Shown piece by piece: positions 36,901-44,675 of a stretch of DNA of 64,000 bases. The stretch lies in assembly GCA_025927765.1 (NCBI GenBank), contig JAICKU010000005.1, positions 33,200 through 97,199 of the forward strand, given 5' to 3'. Made by a program: the position numbers and the translations under genes. The DNA comes from Burkholderiales bacterium. GTDB taxonomy: Bacteria; Pseudomonadota; Gammaproteobacteria; Burkholderiales; Casimicrobiaceae. The first letter of the stretch is position 1, and each line of letters starts with the position of its first letter. The notes beneath the pieces were generated by a model that saw nothing but the letters and a program-made list of their open reading frames with translations, was not told the DNA's origin and did not search any database.

Positions 36901-37011
36901 ACGCTCGTCGTCGTGCCGGTGATCTATGCGTACCTCGCGGCCTGGTCCGAGCGGCGCGGTCGCCGCCGCGCCACCCGTCACGCCGCCGTGACAGCCGCCG
37001 GGGACGACTGA
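33910..37011 (+). CDS. RND efflux pump, inner-membrane subunit
   Basis: Proton-driven inner-membrane pump of the HAE-type RND family, 1033 residues (family 1020-1060), with 12 expected membrane segments. Signatures seen: N-terminal IDNPVFATMVMVAITVLGIF; the VNGRMTRQILIQIRP and porter-domain repeats; TM4 with the proton-relay acids in LTIGLLIDDAIVVRENIVRH; and TM10-11 with LMGLVTKNAILLVDF. The pairing with the preceding adaptor gene fits a tripartite MdtABC/AcrB-like system. No third (outer-membrane) gene directly follows; the TolC gene at 41040 may supply it. Substrates are not predictable. Confidence 0.93.
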   Translation: MWITKTSIDNPVFATMVMVAITVLGIFSYRSLSIEQMPDTALPFVFVQTRYPGASPEVVETDVTKPIEYAVNQVSGVKRIYSTTREGRSDVVAEFRLLTDVATAVQDVRDRIALIRPTFPRDVKDPLVMRVENENSQPVASLAVMSQTTPLRELTSLTDQTIVKALEHQPGVARIDVNGRMTRQILIQIRPQALAALSLSIDQVVNAIREANQDVPAGRITRGASDSIVRVEGRIKDPADFGRIIVAQQGGGPVYLAQVADVIDGEKEPDSISRVNGHAAIMLDIQKAQDANIVDTGRNIKTAVDELKKRLPSDVEVRVAYSRADQVEKAVNRVKSTIVEGALLTVLIVFFFLHSWRSTIITGLTLPLAVVATFIALHAFGFTLNFLTLMALSLTIGLLIDDAIVVRENIVRHLGMGKSHVQAAREGTQEIGLAVMATTFAIVAVFVPIAFMQGLIGRFFFQFGVTVAVAVLVSLFVSFTLDPMLSSVWPDPAATRFKWMPWLGKAMDRVEGGVDALHRLYAAILDWALSHRKSVLAIALGTFVSSFFVVPLVGTEFMPDVDQSYISLRLNTPVGSSLEYSNAKVHEAEQVLARFPEVALTMTTVGTEDGRNYARINLKLVPQPDRARSQKELERAIRAALKPVPGIQLAIGFDFPIWFNLLGPDADTLSKLAQEFAAKVAKVPGITDLETSDKAANPALSIRLNNAQAADLGITVQQVGDTIRPLVAGDTISYWQGPDGQNYEVNVQLSKRRRELASDLGNVYLATNRRGPDGQMRMVPLRQVAELVESTSPQMIKRQDLQRRIGIYANVEGRPAGDVGNDVRRIAESMALPPGYSLAAAGQQQDMQESFQSAVAALALAIVFIYLILASQFASFTQPVAIMASLPFSLIGVFAALLLTGTTLNIFSIIGFVMLMGLVTKNAILLVDFANRACKGGASVVDALRQAGQVRLRPILMTTAAMIGGMLPLALGLGEGGEQQAPMGRAIIGGVITSTLLTLVVVPVIYAYLAAWSERRGRRRATRHAAVTAAGDD

Positions 37012-37076
37012 CTTCGGGGTCGAAGCAAATCGTCGCGCGCGAACGATGCCTTCGATGGATGGCTCTGACCCCGACG
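37011..37076. repeat. REP-like palindrome, degenerate copy 5
   Basis: Outer feet cttcggggtc (from 37012) and, on the other strand, acgtcggggtcagag (from 37076) are matched, but the inner stems are not complementary except for a short cgaag/cttcg element. It starts at the RND pump stop codon and ends 36 bases before the HlyD-type gene. It appears to be a decayed copy. Confidence 0.65.
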
Positions 37077-37111
37077 TCCGTTCGCTATGATCGGCGCATG
37101 GAGCGCCGACG

Positions 37112-38074
37112 ATGAACGCGCGGTCGGGTGCCCGCGTGCTCGTGCTCGCCGGCCTCGCCCTGCTCGCAGGATGCCAGCCCACGCAACCCGCCGGCTACCC
37201 CGGCTACGCCGAAGGCGAGTTCGTGCGCGTGGCCTCGCCGCTCGCGGGCACGCTCGCGACGTTGGCCGCCGAGCGCGGCGCCATCGTGCAGAAGGACGCG
37301 CCGCTCTTCACGCTGGAAAGCGACCAGGAGCAGGCGGCGGTCGCGGAAGCGCAGGCCCGCGTGACGCAGGCCCGGGCGTCGCTCGCCGACCTCGAGAAGG
37401 GCCGGCGTCCGCCCGAAATTGCCGCGGCGAAGGCGCAGCTCGCGCAGGCGCAAGCGGCGCTCACGCAGAGCGCGGCCGATCTCGCGCGCACGCAGAAGCT
37501 CGTCGCCGAGAAGTTCCTGCCGCCGCAGCAGCTCGACCAGGCGAAAGCGGCGCGCGATCGCGACAGCGCGCGGGTGGCGGAGTTGACCGAGCAGGTGCGG
37601 ATCGCCAACCTGCCGGCGCGGAGCGACCAGATCGCGGCCGCGCGCGCGGAAGCGAAGGCGGCCACCGATGCGCTGGCGCAGGCGCAATGGCGCGTCGAGC
37701 AGAAGACGCAAGCGGCGCCGGCCTCGGGCCTCGTCGTCGACACGCTGTATCGGCCCGGCGAGTTCGTGGCGGCAGGCCAGCCCGTGGTCTCGCTGCTGCC
37801 GCCCGCCAACGTCAAGGTTCGCTTCTACGTGCCCGAACCGATCGTGGGGACGCTTCGCATCGGCGATACGGTGAGCGTGCGCTGCGACGGATGCGGCAAA
37901 CCGATCGACGCGGCGATCCGCTTCATCGCGCCGCAGGCGGAGTTCACGCCGCCGGTCATCTACAGCCTGCAGAATCGGGCGAACCTCGTGTTTCTCGTCG
38001 AGGCGTGGCCACGCGCGCCGAGCGCCGCGCTGCATCCGGGGTTGCCGGTGGACGTGATGCTCGCGAACAAGTGA
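37112..38074 (+). CDS. HlyD-family efflux adaptor lipoprotein
   Basis: A 320-residue periplasmic adaptor with a lipoprotein signal (lipobox LAGC, Cys21). A lipoyl-like half (EFVRVASPLAGTLATLAAER) is followed by a long alpha-hairpin (about 75-205, rich in Ala, Gln and Lys heptads) and the return half (APASGLVVDTLYRPGEFVAA), then a beta domain. It resembles YhiI-type adaptors that work with DrrA/ABC-2 exporters. Its stop overlaps the GTG start of the ABC ATPase (GTGA), and ATPase and permease follow in order, so it is the adaptor of an ABC exporter. Confidence 0.88.
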   Translation: MNARSGARVLVLAGLALLAGCQPTQPAGYPGYAEGEFVRVASPLAGTLATLAAERGAIVQKDAPLFTLESDQEQAAVAEAQARVTQARASLADLEKGRRPPEIAAAKAQLAQAQAALTQSAADLARTQKLVAEKFLPPQQLDQAKAARDRDSARVAELTEQVRIANLPARSDQIAAARAEAKAATDALAQAQWRVEQKTQAAPASGLVVDTLYRPGEFVAAGQPVVSLLPPANVKVRFYVPEPIVGTLRIGDTVSVRCDGCGKPIDAAIRFIAPQAEFTPPVIYSLQNRANLVFLVEAWPRAPSAALHPGLPVDVMLANK

Positions 38075-39066
38075 GCGCGGGCGAGCGTCCGCCTCACCCC
38101 GGCCCTCTCCCCCTCGCGGGGGCGAGGGAGCCATTTGCGATCGACGTCCGCGGCCTCACCAAGCGCTACGGCCATCGCGTCGTCGTCGATCACGTGTCGA
38201 TCCGCGTCGCGCGCGGGCTGATCTTCGGTTTCCTCGGCCCGAACGGCAGCGGCAAGACGACGACGATCCGCATGCTGTGCGGGCTGCTCACGCCCGACGA
38301 AGGCGAGGGCACGTGCCTCGGCTACGACCTGCGCACGCAAGCGGAGGCGATCAAGCGCGAGGTCGGCTACATGACGCAGCGCTTCAGCCTCTACGAGGAC
38401 CTGACGATCGCCGAGAACCTCGATTTCGTCGCCCGCATGTACCGGATGCGCGACCGCGAACGCGTCGTCGGCGCGACGCTCGCGCGGCTCGGGCTCACCG
38501 ATCGGCGCAACCAGCTTGCGGGCACGCTCTCGGGCGGCTGGAAACAGCGCCTGGCGCTGGCCGCGTGTCTGCTGCATTCGCCGAAGCTCCTGCTGCTCGA
38601 CGAGCCCACGGCGGGCGTCGACCCGAAGGCACGCCGCGATTTCTGGGACGAGATCCACGCGCTTGCCGCCGAAGGCATGACGGTGCTCGTGAGCACGCAC
38701 TACATGGACGAGGCCGAGCGCTGCCATCGGCTCGCGTACATCAGCGCCGGCAAGCTGCTCGTCGAGGGCACGCCCGACGAGGTGATCGCGCATTCGGGGC
38801 TCACCACGTTCATCGTCGCGCTCGCGCAGGGCGGCGACGAGCGCATGCTCGCCGCACTCGCGCGCGAGTTGCGCGAAGCGCCGGGCGTCGACAGCGTGAT
38901 CGCGTTCGGGCTCGCGCTGCGCATCTCCGGCCACGATGCGAAGGCGCTCGAACGTGCGCTGGCGCCGGTGCGCGCGCGGCCGCAGTTCCACGTCGAGCGC
39001 GGCGCGACTTCGCTCGAGGACGTGTTCGTCGAACTCATGTCGGAGGTGCCCGAGCGTGCGGCCTGA
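38071..39066 (+). CDS. ABC-2 type exporter ATPase
   Basis: A 331-residue ATPase energising the ABC-2 permease downstream. Walker A is GPNGSGKTTTIRML, the signature LSGGWKQRLALAACLL, Walker B KLLLLDEPTAGVDPKARRDFW and the switch His in VSTHYMDEAERC; a C-terminal extension of about 85 residues (VALAQGGDERMLAALARELR) is typical of the CcmA/DrrA class. The best start is GTG 38071, which overlaps the adaptor stop, but its first 20 residues (ERPPHPGPLPLAGAREP) are encoded by a GC-rich palindrome at 38107-38130 of the kind often seen in intergenic repeats, so the native N-terminus may have been altered by its insertion. The ATPase domain itself starts at FAIDVRGLTKRYG. Confidence 0.87.
   Translation: MSAGERPPHPGPLPLAGAREPFAIDVRGLTKRYGHRVVVDHVSIRVARGLIFGFLGPNGSGKTTTIRMLCGLLTPDEGEGTCLGYDLRTQAEAIKREVGYMTQRFSLYEDLTIAENLDFVARMYRMRDRERVVGATLARLGLTDRRNQLAGTLSGGWKQRLALAACLLHSPKLLLLDEPTAGVDPKARRDFWDEIHALAAEGMTVLVSTHYMDEAERCHRLAYISAGKLLVEGTPDEVIAHSGLTTFIVALAQGGDERMLAALARELREAPGVDSVIAFGLALRISGHDAKALERALAPVRARPQFHVERGATSLEDVFVELMSEVPERAA
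38107..38130. repeat. GC-rich palindrome within the 5' end of the ABC ATPase gene
   Basis: ctccccctcgc-gggg-gcgagggag forms a hairpin of about 9 bp with one bulge. The neighbouring text cctcaccccggccctctcc resembles dispersed intergenic elements common in GC-rich proteobacteria. It is translated here as HPGPLPLAGARE. Confidence 0.5.
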
Positions 39067-40210
39067 ACGCAGCGCAGGCACGCGCTTTTCGTTCGCGCGC
39101 GCCTACGCGATCGCGCTCAAGGAGTTCGTGCAGATGCGCCGCGACCGGCTCACGTTCGCGATGATCGTCGCCATTCCGATCGCGCAGGTACTGCTGTTCG
39201 GCTTCGCGATCAACAGCGATCCGAAGCGGCTGCCGACCGTGATCGTCGATTACGACCGTACGGATCTCACGCGCAGCATCGCGAGCGCGCTCGTGAACAC
39301 GCGCTATTTCGCGCCGGTGGCAGCGCCTGCGGACGCGCTCGCCGCCGACGCCCTGCTCGCGCGCGGCGACGTCCAGTTCGCCGTCGTCTTTCCGGCCGGT
39401 TTCACGCGGCAATTGCTGCGGGGGGAACGACCCACGCTGCGGGTTGCCGCCGACGCGACCGACCCCGCCGCCACCGGCAACGCGATCGCCGCGCTCGCCG
39501 ACGCGGGCAGCTACGCGCTCGTGCACGACCTGCAGGGACCGCTCGCGCGCCTGTCGGGCGACCCGCCGCCGTTCGCGATTGACATCCAGCGGCGCTTCAA
39601 CCCGGAAGGCGTCACCGCCTACAACATCGTGCCGGGGCTGCTCGCGGTGATCCTGCAGCTCACGATGGTGATGATGACCGCGTTCGCGATCACGCGCGAG
39701 CGCGAGCGCGGCACGTACGAGGGATTGCTCGCGACCCCTGTGATGCGCTCGGAAGTGATGGCGGGCAAGATCGCGCCCTACATCGTCGTGGGCCTCGCGC
39801 AGTCGGCGATCATCCTCCTCGCCGCGCGCTATCTCTTCGCCGTGCCGATGATCGGCAGCCTGGCGCTCCTCGGCGCTGCCATGATGGTGTACATCGCGGC
39901 GCTGCTGGCACTCGGCTACGCGATCTCGACGCTCGCGTCGAACCAGCTGCAGGCGATGCAGATGACGTTCTTCTTCTTCCTGCCGACGATGCTGCTGTCG
40001 GGCTTCATGTTTCCGTTCCGCGGCATGCCCGTTTGGGCGCAGTGGCTGGGCGAGATCTTCCCCGCGACGCATTTCCTGCGCATCGTCCGCGGCGTGCTGC
40101 TGAAGGGCAACGGCGGCGCCGATGTCGTTTCGCACCTGTGGCCGATCGCGCTGTTCCTGCTCGTCGTCTCGGCCGTCGCCATGTGGCGCTACCGGCAGAC
40201 GCTCGATTGA
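39056..40210 (+). CDS. ABC-2 type exporter permease
   Basis: The transmembrane partner of the preceding ATPase, 384 residues. It has one N-terminal membrane segment (LTFAMIVAIPIAQVLLFGFA), a large periplasmic domain of about 130 residues, then five to six spans in the C-half (VPGLLAVILQLTMVMMTAFA, and LSGFMFPFRGMP, a hallmark of the ABC2_membrane_3 class). GTG 39056 is chosen because it follows cggaggtg at a suitable distance and overlaps the ATPase stop by 11 bases. Only one permease gene is present where many such systems have two, so it may work as a homodimer. Confidence 0.88.
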   Translation: MRPERSAGTRFSFARAYAIALKEFVQMRRDRLTFAMIVAIPIAQVLLFGFAINSDPKRLPTVIVDYDRTDLTRSIASALVNTRYFAPVAAPADALAADALLARGDVQFAVVFPAGFTRQLLRGERPTLRVAADATDPAATGNAIAALADAGSYALVHDLQGPLARLSGDPPPFAIDIQRRFNPEGVTAYNIVPGLLAVILQLTMVMMTAFAITRERERGTYEGLLATPVMRSEVMAGKIAPYIVVGLAQSAIILLAARYLFAVPMIGSLALLGAAMMVYIAALLALGYAISTLASNQLQAMQMTFFFFLPTMLLSGFMFPFRGMPVWAQWLGEIFPATHFLRIVRGVLLKGNGGADVVSHLWPIALFLLVVSAVAMWRYRQTLD

Positions 40211-40217
40211 GCGTTGC

Positions 40218-40223
40218 TATAAT
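40218..40223 (+). promoter_or_regulatory. Probable -10 element upstream of the pcm-like gene
   Basis: An exact TATAAT lies 8 bases beyond the permease stop and 87 bases before the methyltransferase ATG. No convincing -35 is seen. It suggests that the methyltransferase is transcribed apart from the exporter operon. Confidence 0.4.
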
Positions 40224-40309
40224 CCCCGGCGGTTTGCGCATCCTTGCCGCACGCGCGGCGACGTTCGTCGCCGCCGGCGCTCCCCTCCGACCCGTTCCTT
40301 CGCGCGACG

Positions 40310-40969
40310 ATGACGCGATTCGATTTCGAGCAGGCGCGTTTCAACATGATCGAGCAGCAGATCCGTCCCTGGGACGTGCTCGATCCGCGCGTGCTCGACC
40401 TGCTCTTCGCGGTGAAGCGCGAGGACTTCGTGCCGGAGGCGCACCGGATGCTGGCGTTCGCCGACCTCGAGCTGCCGCTTGGCAATGGCTTCCGGATGTG
40501 GACGCCGAAGATGGAGGCGCGCGTCGTGCAGGAGCTGATGCTGCAGACGACCGATCGCGTGCTGGAGATCGGCACCGGCAGCGGCTATCTGACGGCGCTG
40601 ATGGCGAGCAAGGTCGGCGAGGTGACGAGCGTCGAGATCGACGCCGCCACCGCGGCCGACGCACGCGCGAAGCTCGCGCGCCACGGCTTCTCCAACGTGC
40701 GCGTCGAAGTGGGCGACGGTGCACGCGGCTTCGGCCGCGACAGCTACGACGCGATCGTGCTCACCGCGTCGACGCCGGTGCTGCCCGAATCGTTCTTCGC
40801 ACAACTCGCGCCGCTCGGGCGCCTCTTCGCCGTCGTCGGCGAAAAGCCCGCGATGCGCGCACGCCTCATCCATGCGGAATCGGCGGGCGCGTTCGTCGCG
40901 ACCGACCTGTTCGAAACCGTGATCGCGCCGCTCGTGAACGCGGCGAGCCCTGCGCGCTTCGAATTCTGA
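40310..40969 (+). CDS. Protein-L-isoaspartate O-methyltransferase family protein
   Basis: A 219-residue SAM-dependent methyltransferase of the Pcm family, which repairs isoaspartyl residues in damaged proteins. The N-terminal FNMIEQQIRPWDVLDP and VPEAHRMLAFAD are typical of the betaproteobacterial branch of this family; the SAM motif is VLEIGTGSGYLTALMA and the motif with the acidic residue is EVTSVEIDA. It differs from canonical Pcm (GSGYQTA) at the glycine-rich loop. In many betaproteobacteria this gene lies directly before tolC, as here (70 bases upstream). Methyltransfer to protein is plausible; repair function is inferred. Confidence 0.85.
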   Translation: MTRFDFEQARFNMIEQQIRPWDVLDPRVLDLLFAVKREDFVPEAHRMLAFADLELPLGNGFRMWTPKMEARVVQELMLQTTDRVLEIGTGSGYLTALMASKVGEVTSVEIDAATAADARAKLARHGFSNVRVEVGDGARGFGRDSYDAIVLTASTPVLPESFFAQLAPLGRLFAVVGEKPAMRARLIHAESAGAFVATDLFETVIAPLVNAASPARFEF

Positions 40970-41039
40970 ACGGCGGTCGCGCCGCCGTCGCCCGCGCGCC
41001 AGCAAAACCCATCCTGCGCGCCCAACCCACCCTTCGACC

Positions 41040-42371
41040 ATGATGCGCCGAACGCCTGTCGCACTCGCATGCCTTGCCCTTGCCGTCGCCACCGCTGCCC
41101 GCGGCGAAGACCTGATGGATATCTACCGCGACGCGCAGCGCAGCGACCCCACGGTGGCGGCGGCACGTGCGAACTGGGAGGCGACGCAGGAGCGCGTGCC
41201 GCAGGCGCGCGCGGGCCTGCTGCCGAACGTTGCGCTGTCCGCGACCGTGAACGCCAACTACTTCGGCACCGACGTCAACAGCGCGCCGCGCACCACGGTC
41301 GACCGCAACTTCGGCTTCGGGGGCCTCACGGTGTCGGCGGCGCAGCCGCTGTATCGCTACGCGAACACCGTTGCCTACGGTGAAGCCGTGCAGCAGGTGC
41401 AGCAGGCCGATTACACGCTCACGTCGGCGAAGCAGGACCTGATCCTCCGCGTCGCGCAGGCGTACTTCAACGTGCTGCTCGCGCAGTTCACGATCGAGCT
41501 TGCGGAAAGTCAGAAGGCGGCGGTGTCGGAGCAGCTCGCGCAGGCGAAGCGCAACTTCGAAGTGGGCGTGGCGACGATCACCGACACGAACGAGGCGCAG
41601 GCGAAGTACGACGCGATCGTCGCGCAGGAGATCGGCGCGCGCAACGATCTCGAGAACCAGCGCACCGCGCTTCGCGCCATCATCGGGCGCATGCCGCACG
41701 ACCTGAAGCGCCTCGGACCCGGCTTCGAGCCGACGCTGCCGTCACCCAATTCGGTCGACGCATGGGTCGACCGCGCGCTCGCCGACAACCTCGCGGTGCG
41801 CATTGCGCAATACAACGCCGACATCGCGACGCTCGAGATCGAGCGCCAGCGCGCGGCACGCCTGCCCACTGTCGACTTGGTCGCCAGCGTGAACGCGAAC
41901 GCGGCGACGGGCTCGGTCAATACCGGCTTCTCGGGCAACCAGCGTCAGGCCGCGGTCGGCATCCAACTCGCGATGCCGCTCTACCAGGGCGGCTTCGTGG
42001 ACTCGAAGGTGCGCGAAGCGCTGGCGCTGCAGGAAGCGGCGCGCCACAATCTCGAGGTCGCGCGGCGCAACGCGCTCTTCCTCGCGCAGACGGGCTACAG
42101 CGGCGTCGCGAGCGCGGCGGCGTCGGTCAAGGCGTTCGAGCAGGCACTGGTGTCGGCGCAGACGGCGTACGAATCGAACAAGACCGGGCAGGAAGTGGGC
42201 GTGCGCACGAACCTCGACGTGCTGAACACGCAGCAGAACGTGTTCCAGGCCCGCCACGATCTCGCGCAGGCGTACTTCAACTACCTGCTCGGCGTGCTGC
42301 GGCTCAAGTCCGCCGTCGGCTCGCTCGACGAGCAGGACCTCGAGGACGTCAATCGGCGCCTGCGCGGCTGA
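41040..42371 (+). CDS. tolC: TolC family outer-membrane channel
   Basis: A 443-residue outer-membrane efflux channel of the TolC family; the trimer forms the exit duct for tripartite RND and ABC exporters. The N-terminal signal peptide ends at about residue 22 (CLALAVATAARGEDL). The duplicated alpha-helical/beta-strand repeats are visible from LMDIYRDAQRSDPTVAAARA to QTAYESNKTGQEVGVRTNLD, where the second repeat includes the conserved VGVRTNLDVLNTQQ. Length and both repeats are complete. Its 3' end overlaps the convergent waaA gene by 23 bases. It is the natural outer-membrane partner for the adaptors at 32655 and 37112, though that assignment is inferred. Confidence 0.92.
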   Translation: MMRRTPVALACLALAVATAARGEDLMDIYRDAQRSDPTVAAARANWEATQERVPQARAGLLPNVALSATVNANYFGTDVNSAPRTTVDRNFGFGGLTVSAAQPLYRYANTVAYGEAVQQVQQADYTLTSAKQDLILRVAQAYFNVLLAQFTIELAESQKAAVSEQLAQAKRNFEVGVATITDTNEAQAKYDAIVAQEIGARNDLENQRTALRAIIGRMPHDLKRLGPGFEPTLPSPNSVDAWVDRALADNLAVRIAQYNADIATLEIERQRAARLPTVDLVASVNANAATGSVNTGFSGNQRQAAVGIQLAMPLYQGGFVDSKVREALALQEAARHNLEVARRNALFLAQTGYSGVASAAASVKAFEQALVSAQTAYESNKTGQEVGVRTNLDVLNTQQNVFQARHDLAQAYFNYLLGVLRLKSAVGSLDEQDLEDVNRRLRG

Positions 42372-43623
42372 TCTGCGGCAAAAGCCACGCCCACAAGCGG
42401 TCCACCGCACCCTGATGCGCGGCGATGAATTTCGAAGCACGCAGGCGCATCCGCGCGCGTTCGTCCGCATCGCGCAATAACCGCCCGGCAACCGACAACA
42501 CCTCGTCCGCATCGCGTACGCGCACCGCCGCACCGGCGGCGACCGCGGCTTCGCTGGGCTGCGCGAAGTTGAACGTATGCGGGCCGATCAGCGTCGGCAC
42601 GCCGGCTGCGATCGGCTCGATCAGATTCTGGCCGCCGAGCGGCAGCAGGCTGCCGCCGACGAACGCGACGTCCGCCGCCGCGTAATACGCGAACATCTCC
42701 CCCATCGAGTCGCCGAGCACGACGCGGACGTCGTCGGTCATCGGACGCATGTCGCTGCGTCGTGCGAACTCGATGCCGCGTGCCTCGAGCAGCGCCGCGA
42801 CGTCGGCGAAGCGCTGCGGATGGCGCGGCACGATCACCACGAGCGTGCGCGCCGGCAGCGGCGCGCGCACGAGCGCGTCGACGAGCAGCTTCTCTTCGCC
42901 GTCGCGCGTCGAGGCGAGCACGATCACCGGGCGCTCGCGGTACCAGGCCCGCAGCGCGTGTGCGCGCTCGCGCATCGCGTCGGGCATGGCGACGTCGAAC
43001 TTGACGTTGCCGGTCACCGCGACGTCGTGTGCGCCGAGCGCTTCGAAGCGTGCCCGATCGTCGCTCGTCTGCGCCGCGACGCCGGCAAGTGCGCGCAACA
43101 ACGGTGTCGCGAGCGGCGCCACGCGTGCGTAGCCCCGTGCCGAGCGTTCGGACAGCCGCGCGTTGACGAGGAAGAGCGGCACGCCGCGACGGGCTGCGGC
43201 GTGCACGATGTTCGGCCACAGCTCGGTTTCCATGAGCAGGCCTACGCGCGGCCGGAAATGCGCCAGAAAGCGCTCGACGGCGAACGGAACGTCGTACGGC
43301 AGCCACGCCTGCACGACACGCTCGCCGAAGAGCGTGCGGCCCGCCTCGCGCCCCGATGCCGTCATGTGCGTGAGCAGGATCGTGGTGGCGGCACGCTCGC
43401 GCGCGATGCGTTCGACGAGCGGCACGGCCGCGCGCGTTTCGCCGAGCGAGACCGCGTGGATCCAGACGACGTCCGTCGCGCGGAACGGCTTGTCGTAGCG
43501 GCCGAAGCGTTCGGCGATGGCGTCGCGATAGCCGGGCTCGCGCCGGCCGCGCAGCCACAGGCGCAGCGGCAGCCACGGCAGCGCGAGCCACCACAGCAGT
43601 GTGTATGCGCGGTGCACGATCAC
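42349..43623 (-). CDS. waaA: 3-deoxy-D-manno-octulosonic acid transferase
   Basis: WaaA (KdtA) attaches Kdo to lipid A precursor at the inner membrane. The 424 residues have an N-terminal membrane anchor (YTLLWWLALPWLPLRLWLRG) and the GT30 signatures IHAVSLGETRAAVPLVERI, METELWPNIVHAA and SMGEMFAYYAAADVAFVGGS, LLPLGGQNLIEPIAAGVPTL. The start is GTG 43623, overlapping the waaC stop (GTGA). The 3' end overlaps tolC tail-to-tail. Residues after position 400 form a typical C-terminal helix. Confidence 0.94.
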   Translation of the reverse strand: MIVHRAYTLLWWLALPWLPLRLWLRGRREPGYRDAIAERFGRYDKPFRATDVVWIHAVSLGETRAAVPLVERIARERAATTILLTHMTASGREAGRTLFGERVVQAWLPYDVPFAVERFLAHFRPRVGLLMETELWPNIVHAAARRGVPLFLVNARLSERSARGYARVAPLATPLLRALAGVAAQTSDDRARFEALGAHDVAVTGNVKFDVAMPDAMRERAHALRAWYRERPVIVLASTRDGEEKLLVDALVRAPLPARTLVVIVPRHPQRFADVAALLEARGIEFARRSDMRPMTDDVRVVLGDSMGEMFAYYAAADVAFVGGSLLPLGGQNLIEPIAAGVPTLIGPHTFNFAQPSEAAVAAGAAVRVRDADEVLSVAGRLLRDADERARMRLRASKFIAAHQGAVDRLWAWLLPQISRAGAD

Positions 43624-44573
43624 AGGCTGCGACCGATCGCGTCGATCACAACGTCCGGCGGCGGCATCGCTTCGCGATCGCCGAGGTCGATGCCGTGCGA
43701 TCCGGTCGCCGCGACGCCGTGGCGGCCGGGCTCCGTCGCGGTGAAGATCGCGATCGTCGGCGTGCGAAGCGCAGCGGCGAGGTGCGTGAAACCGGTGTCG
43801 ACACCGATCGCCAGCCTCGCATGCGACAGCAACGCCGCGGCATCGGGCAGCGACAGCCACGGCGGCACCACCGCGCCTGCGATCCCGTCGGCGAGCCGGT
43901 GACTGCGCGCTTCCTCCGCAGCGCTTCCCCACGGCAGCACCATTGCGAGTCCCGCGCCGGCGAGCGCCTGCTGCACGCGGCGCCAGTGCGCTTCGGGCCA
44001 CAGCTTGTCGTCGCGGCTCGTGCCGTGCAGCAGCATGGCGTACGGGCGATCCGGCATCGCCGGCGCGTGTTGCGGCGGTTGCAGATGCCACCGCGGTGGC
44101 GTGCCGGCGTCGAGGTCGAGGGCCAGCGCGGCGAGCCGGCGGCATCGCGCGAGGAAATGCAGATCGCGCGACACGCGATGATGCACGTCGTCGCCGAGCG
44201 TGGCGAGCGGCTCGCGGATGCTTGCCGCATCGAAGCCATGGCGCGTGCCGCGCGCAAGGCGTGCGATCAACGCGCCTTTCACCTGCTCCTGCAAGTCGAG
44301 CACGACGTCGTAGCGCGTGCGACGAAGGTCCTGCGCGAACGCGCGCACGTCGCGCCAGGTCTCGCGAGCGAGCGGTGCGCGGCGCCAGCGGCGCAGGCCG
44401 AACGGAATGACGTTGCGGATGGCGGGCGCGAGCCGCACGAGCGGCGCGAAGCCCGGTTCGCTCACCCAGTCGATCACCGCGTGGGGATGGCGGCGGCGAA
44501 TGTCCGTGGTCAGGGCGAGCGCGTAGACGATGTCGCCGAGCGACGAGGGCCGCACGACGAGCACCGACTTCAT
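43620..44573 (-). CDS. waaC: Lipopolysaccharide heptosyltransferase I
   Basis: WaaC transfers the first L-glycero-D-manno-heptose to Kdo2-lipid A. The 317 residues carry the GT9 start VLVVRPSSLGDIVYALALTT, which is diagnostic of heptosyltransferases, and the ADP-heptose-binding C-terminal motif IGVDTGFTHLAAALRTPTIA. The length matches WaaC (about 320) better than WaaF (about 350), and the first residues (MKSVLVVRPSSLGD) agree. It forms an operon with waaA and is divergent from the glycosyltransferase at 44676. Confidence 0.9.
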   Translation of the reverse strand: MKSVLVVRPSSLGDIVYALALTTDIRRRHPHAVIDWVSEPGFAPLVRLAPAIRNVIPFGLRRWRRAPLARETWRDVRAFAQDLRRTRYDVVLDLQEQVKGALIARLARGTRHGFDAASIREPLATLGDDVHHRVSRDLHFLARCRRLAALALDLDAGTPPRWHLQPPQHAPAMPDRPYAMLLHGTSRDDKLWPEAHWRRVQQALAGAGLAMVLPWGSAAEEARSHRLADGIAGAVVPPWLSLPDAAALLSHARLAIGVDTGFTHLAAALRTPTIAIFTATEPGRHGVAATGSHGIDLGDREAMPPPDVVIDAIGRSL

Positions 44574-44675
44574 CGAGGCGACCCGCTCGCTCGGCGCGTT
44601 CTCGTAGAATCGCGGCATTCGAAAGACGTGAGGATCGGTGAATCGCCAGCCGCAAGCGGGCGATCCGTGCTTTGC

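Noticed and set aside
37087..38070. A plus-strand frame reading through the HlyD gene into the ATPase frame
   Set aside because: The segment before 38071 overlaps the adaptor gene in another frame; only the part after the GTG at 38071 shows ABC motifs.
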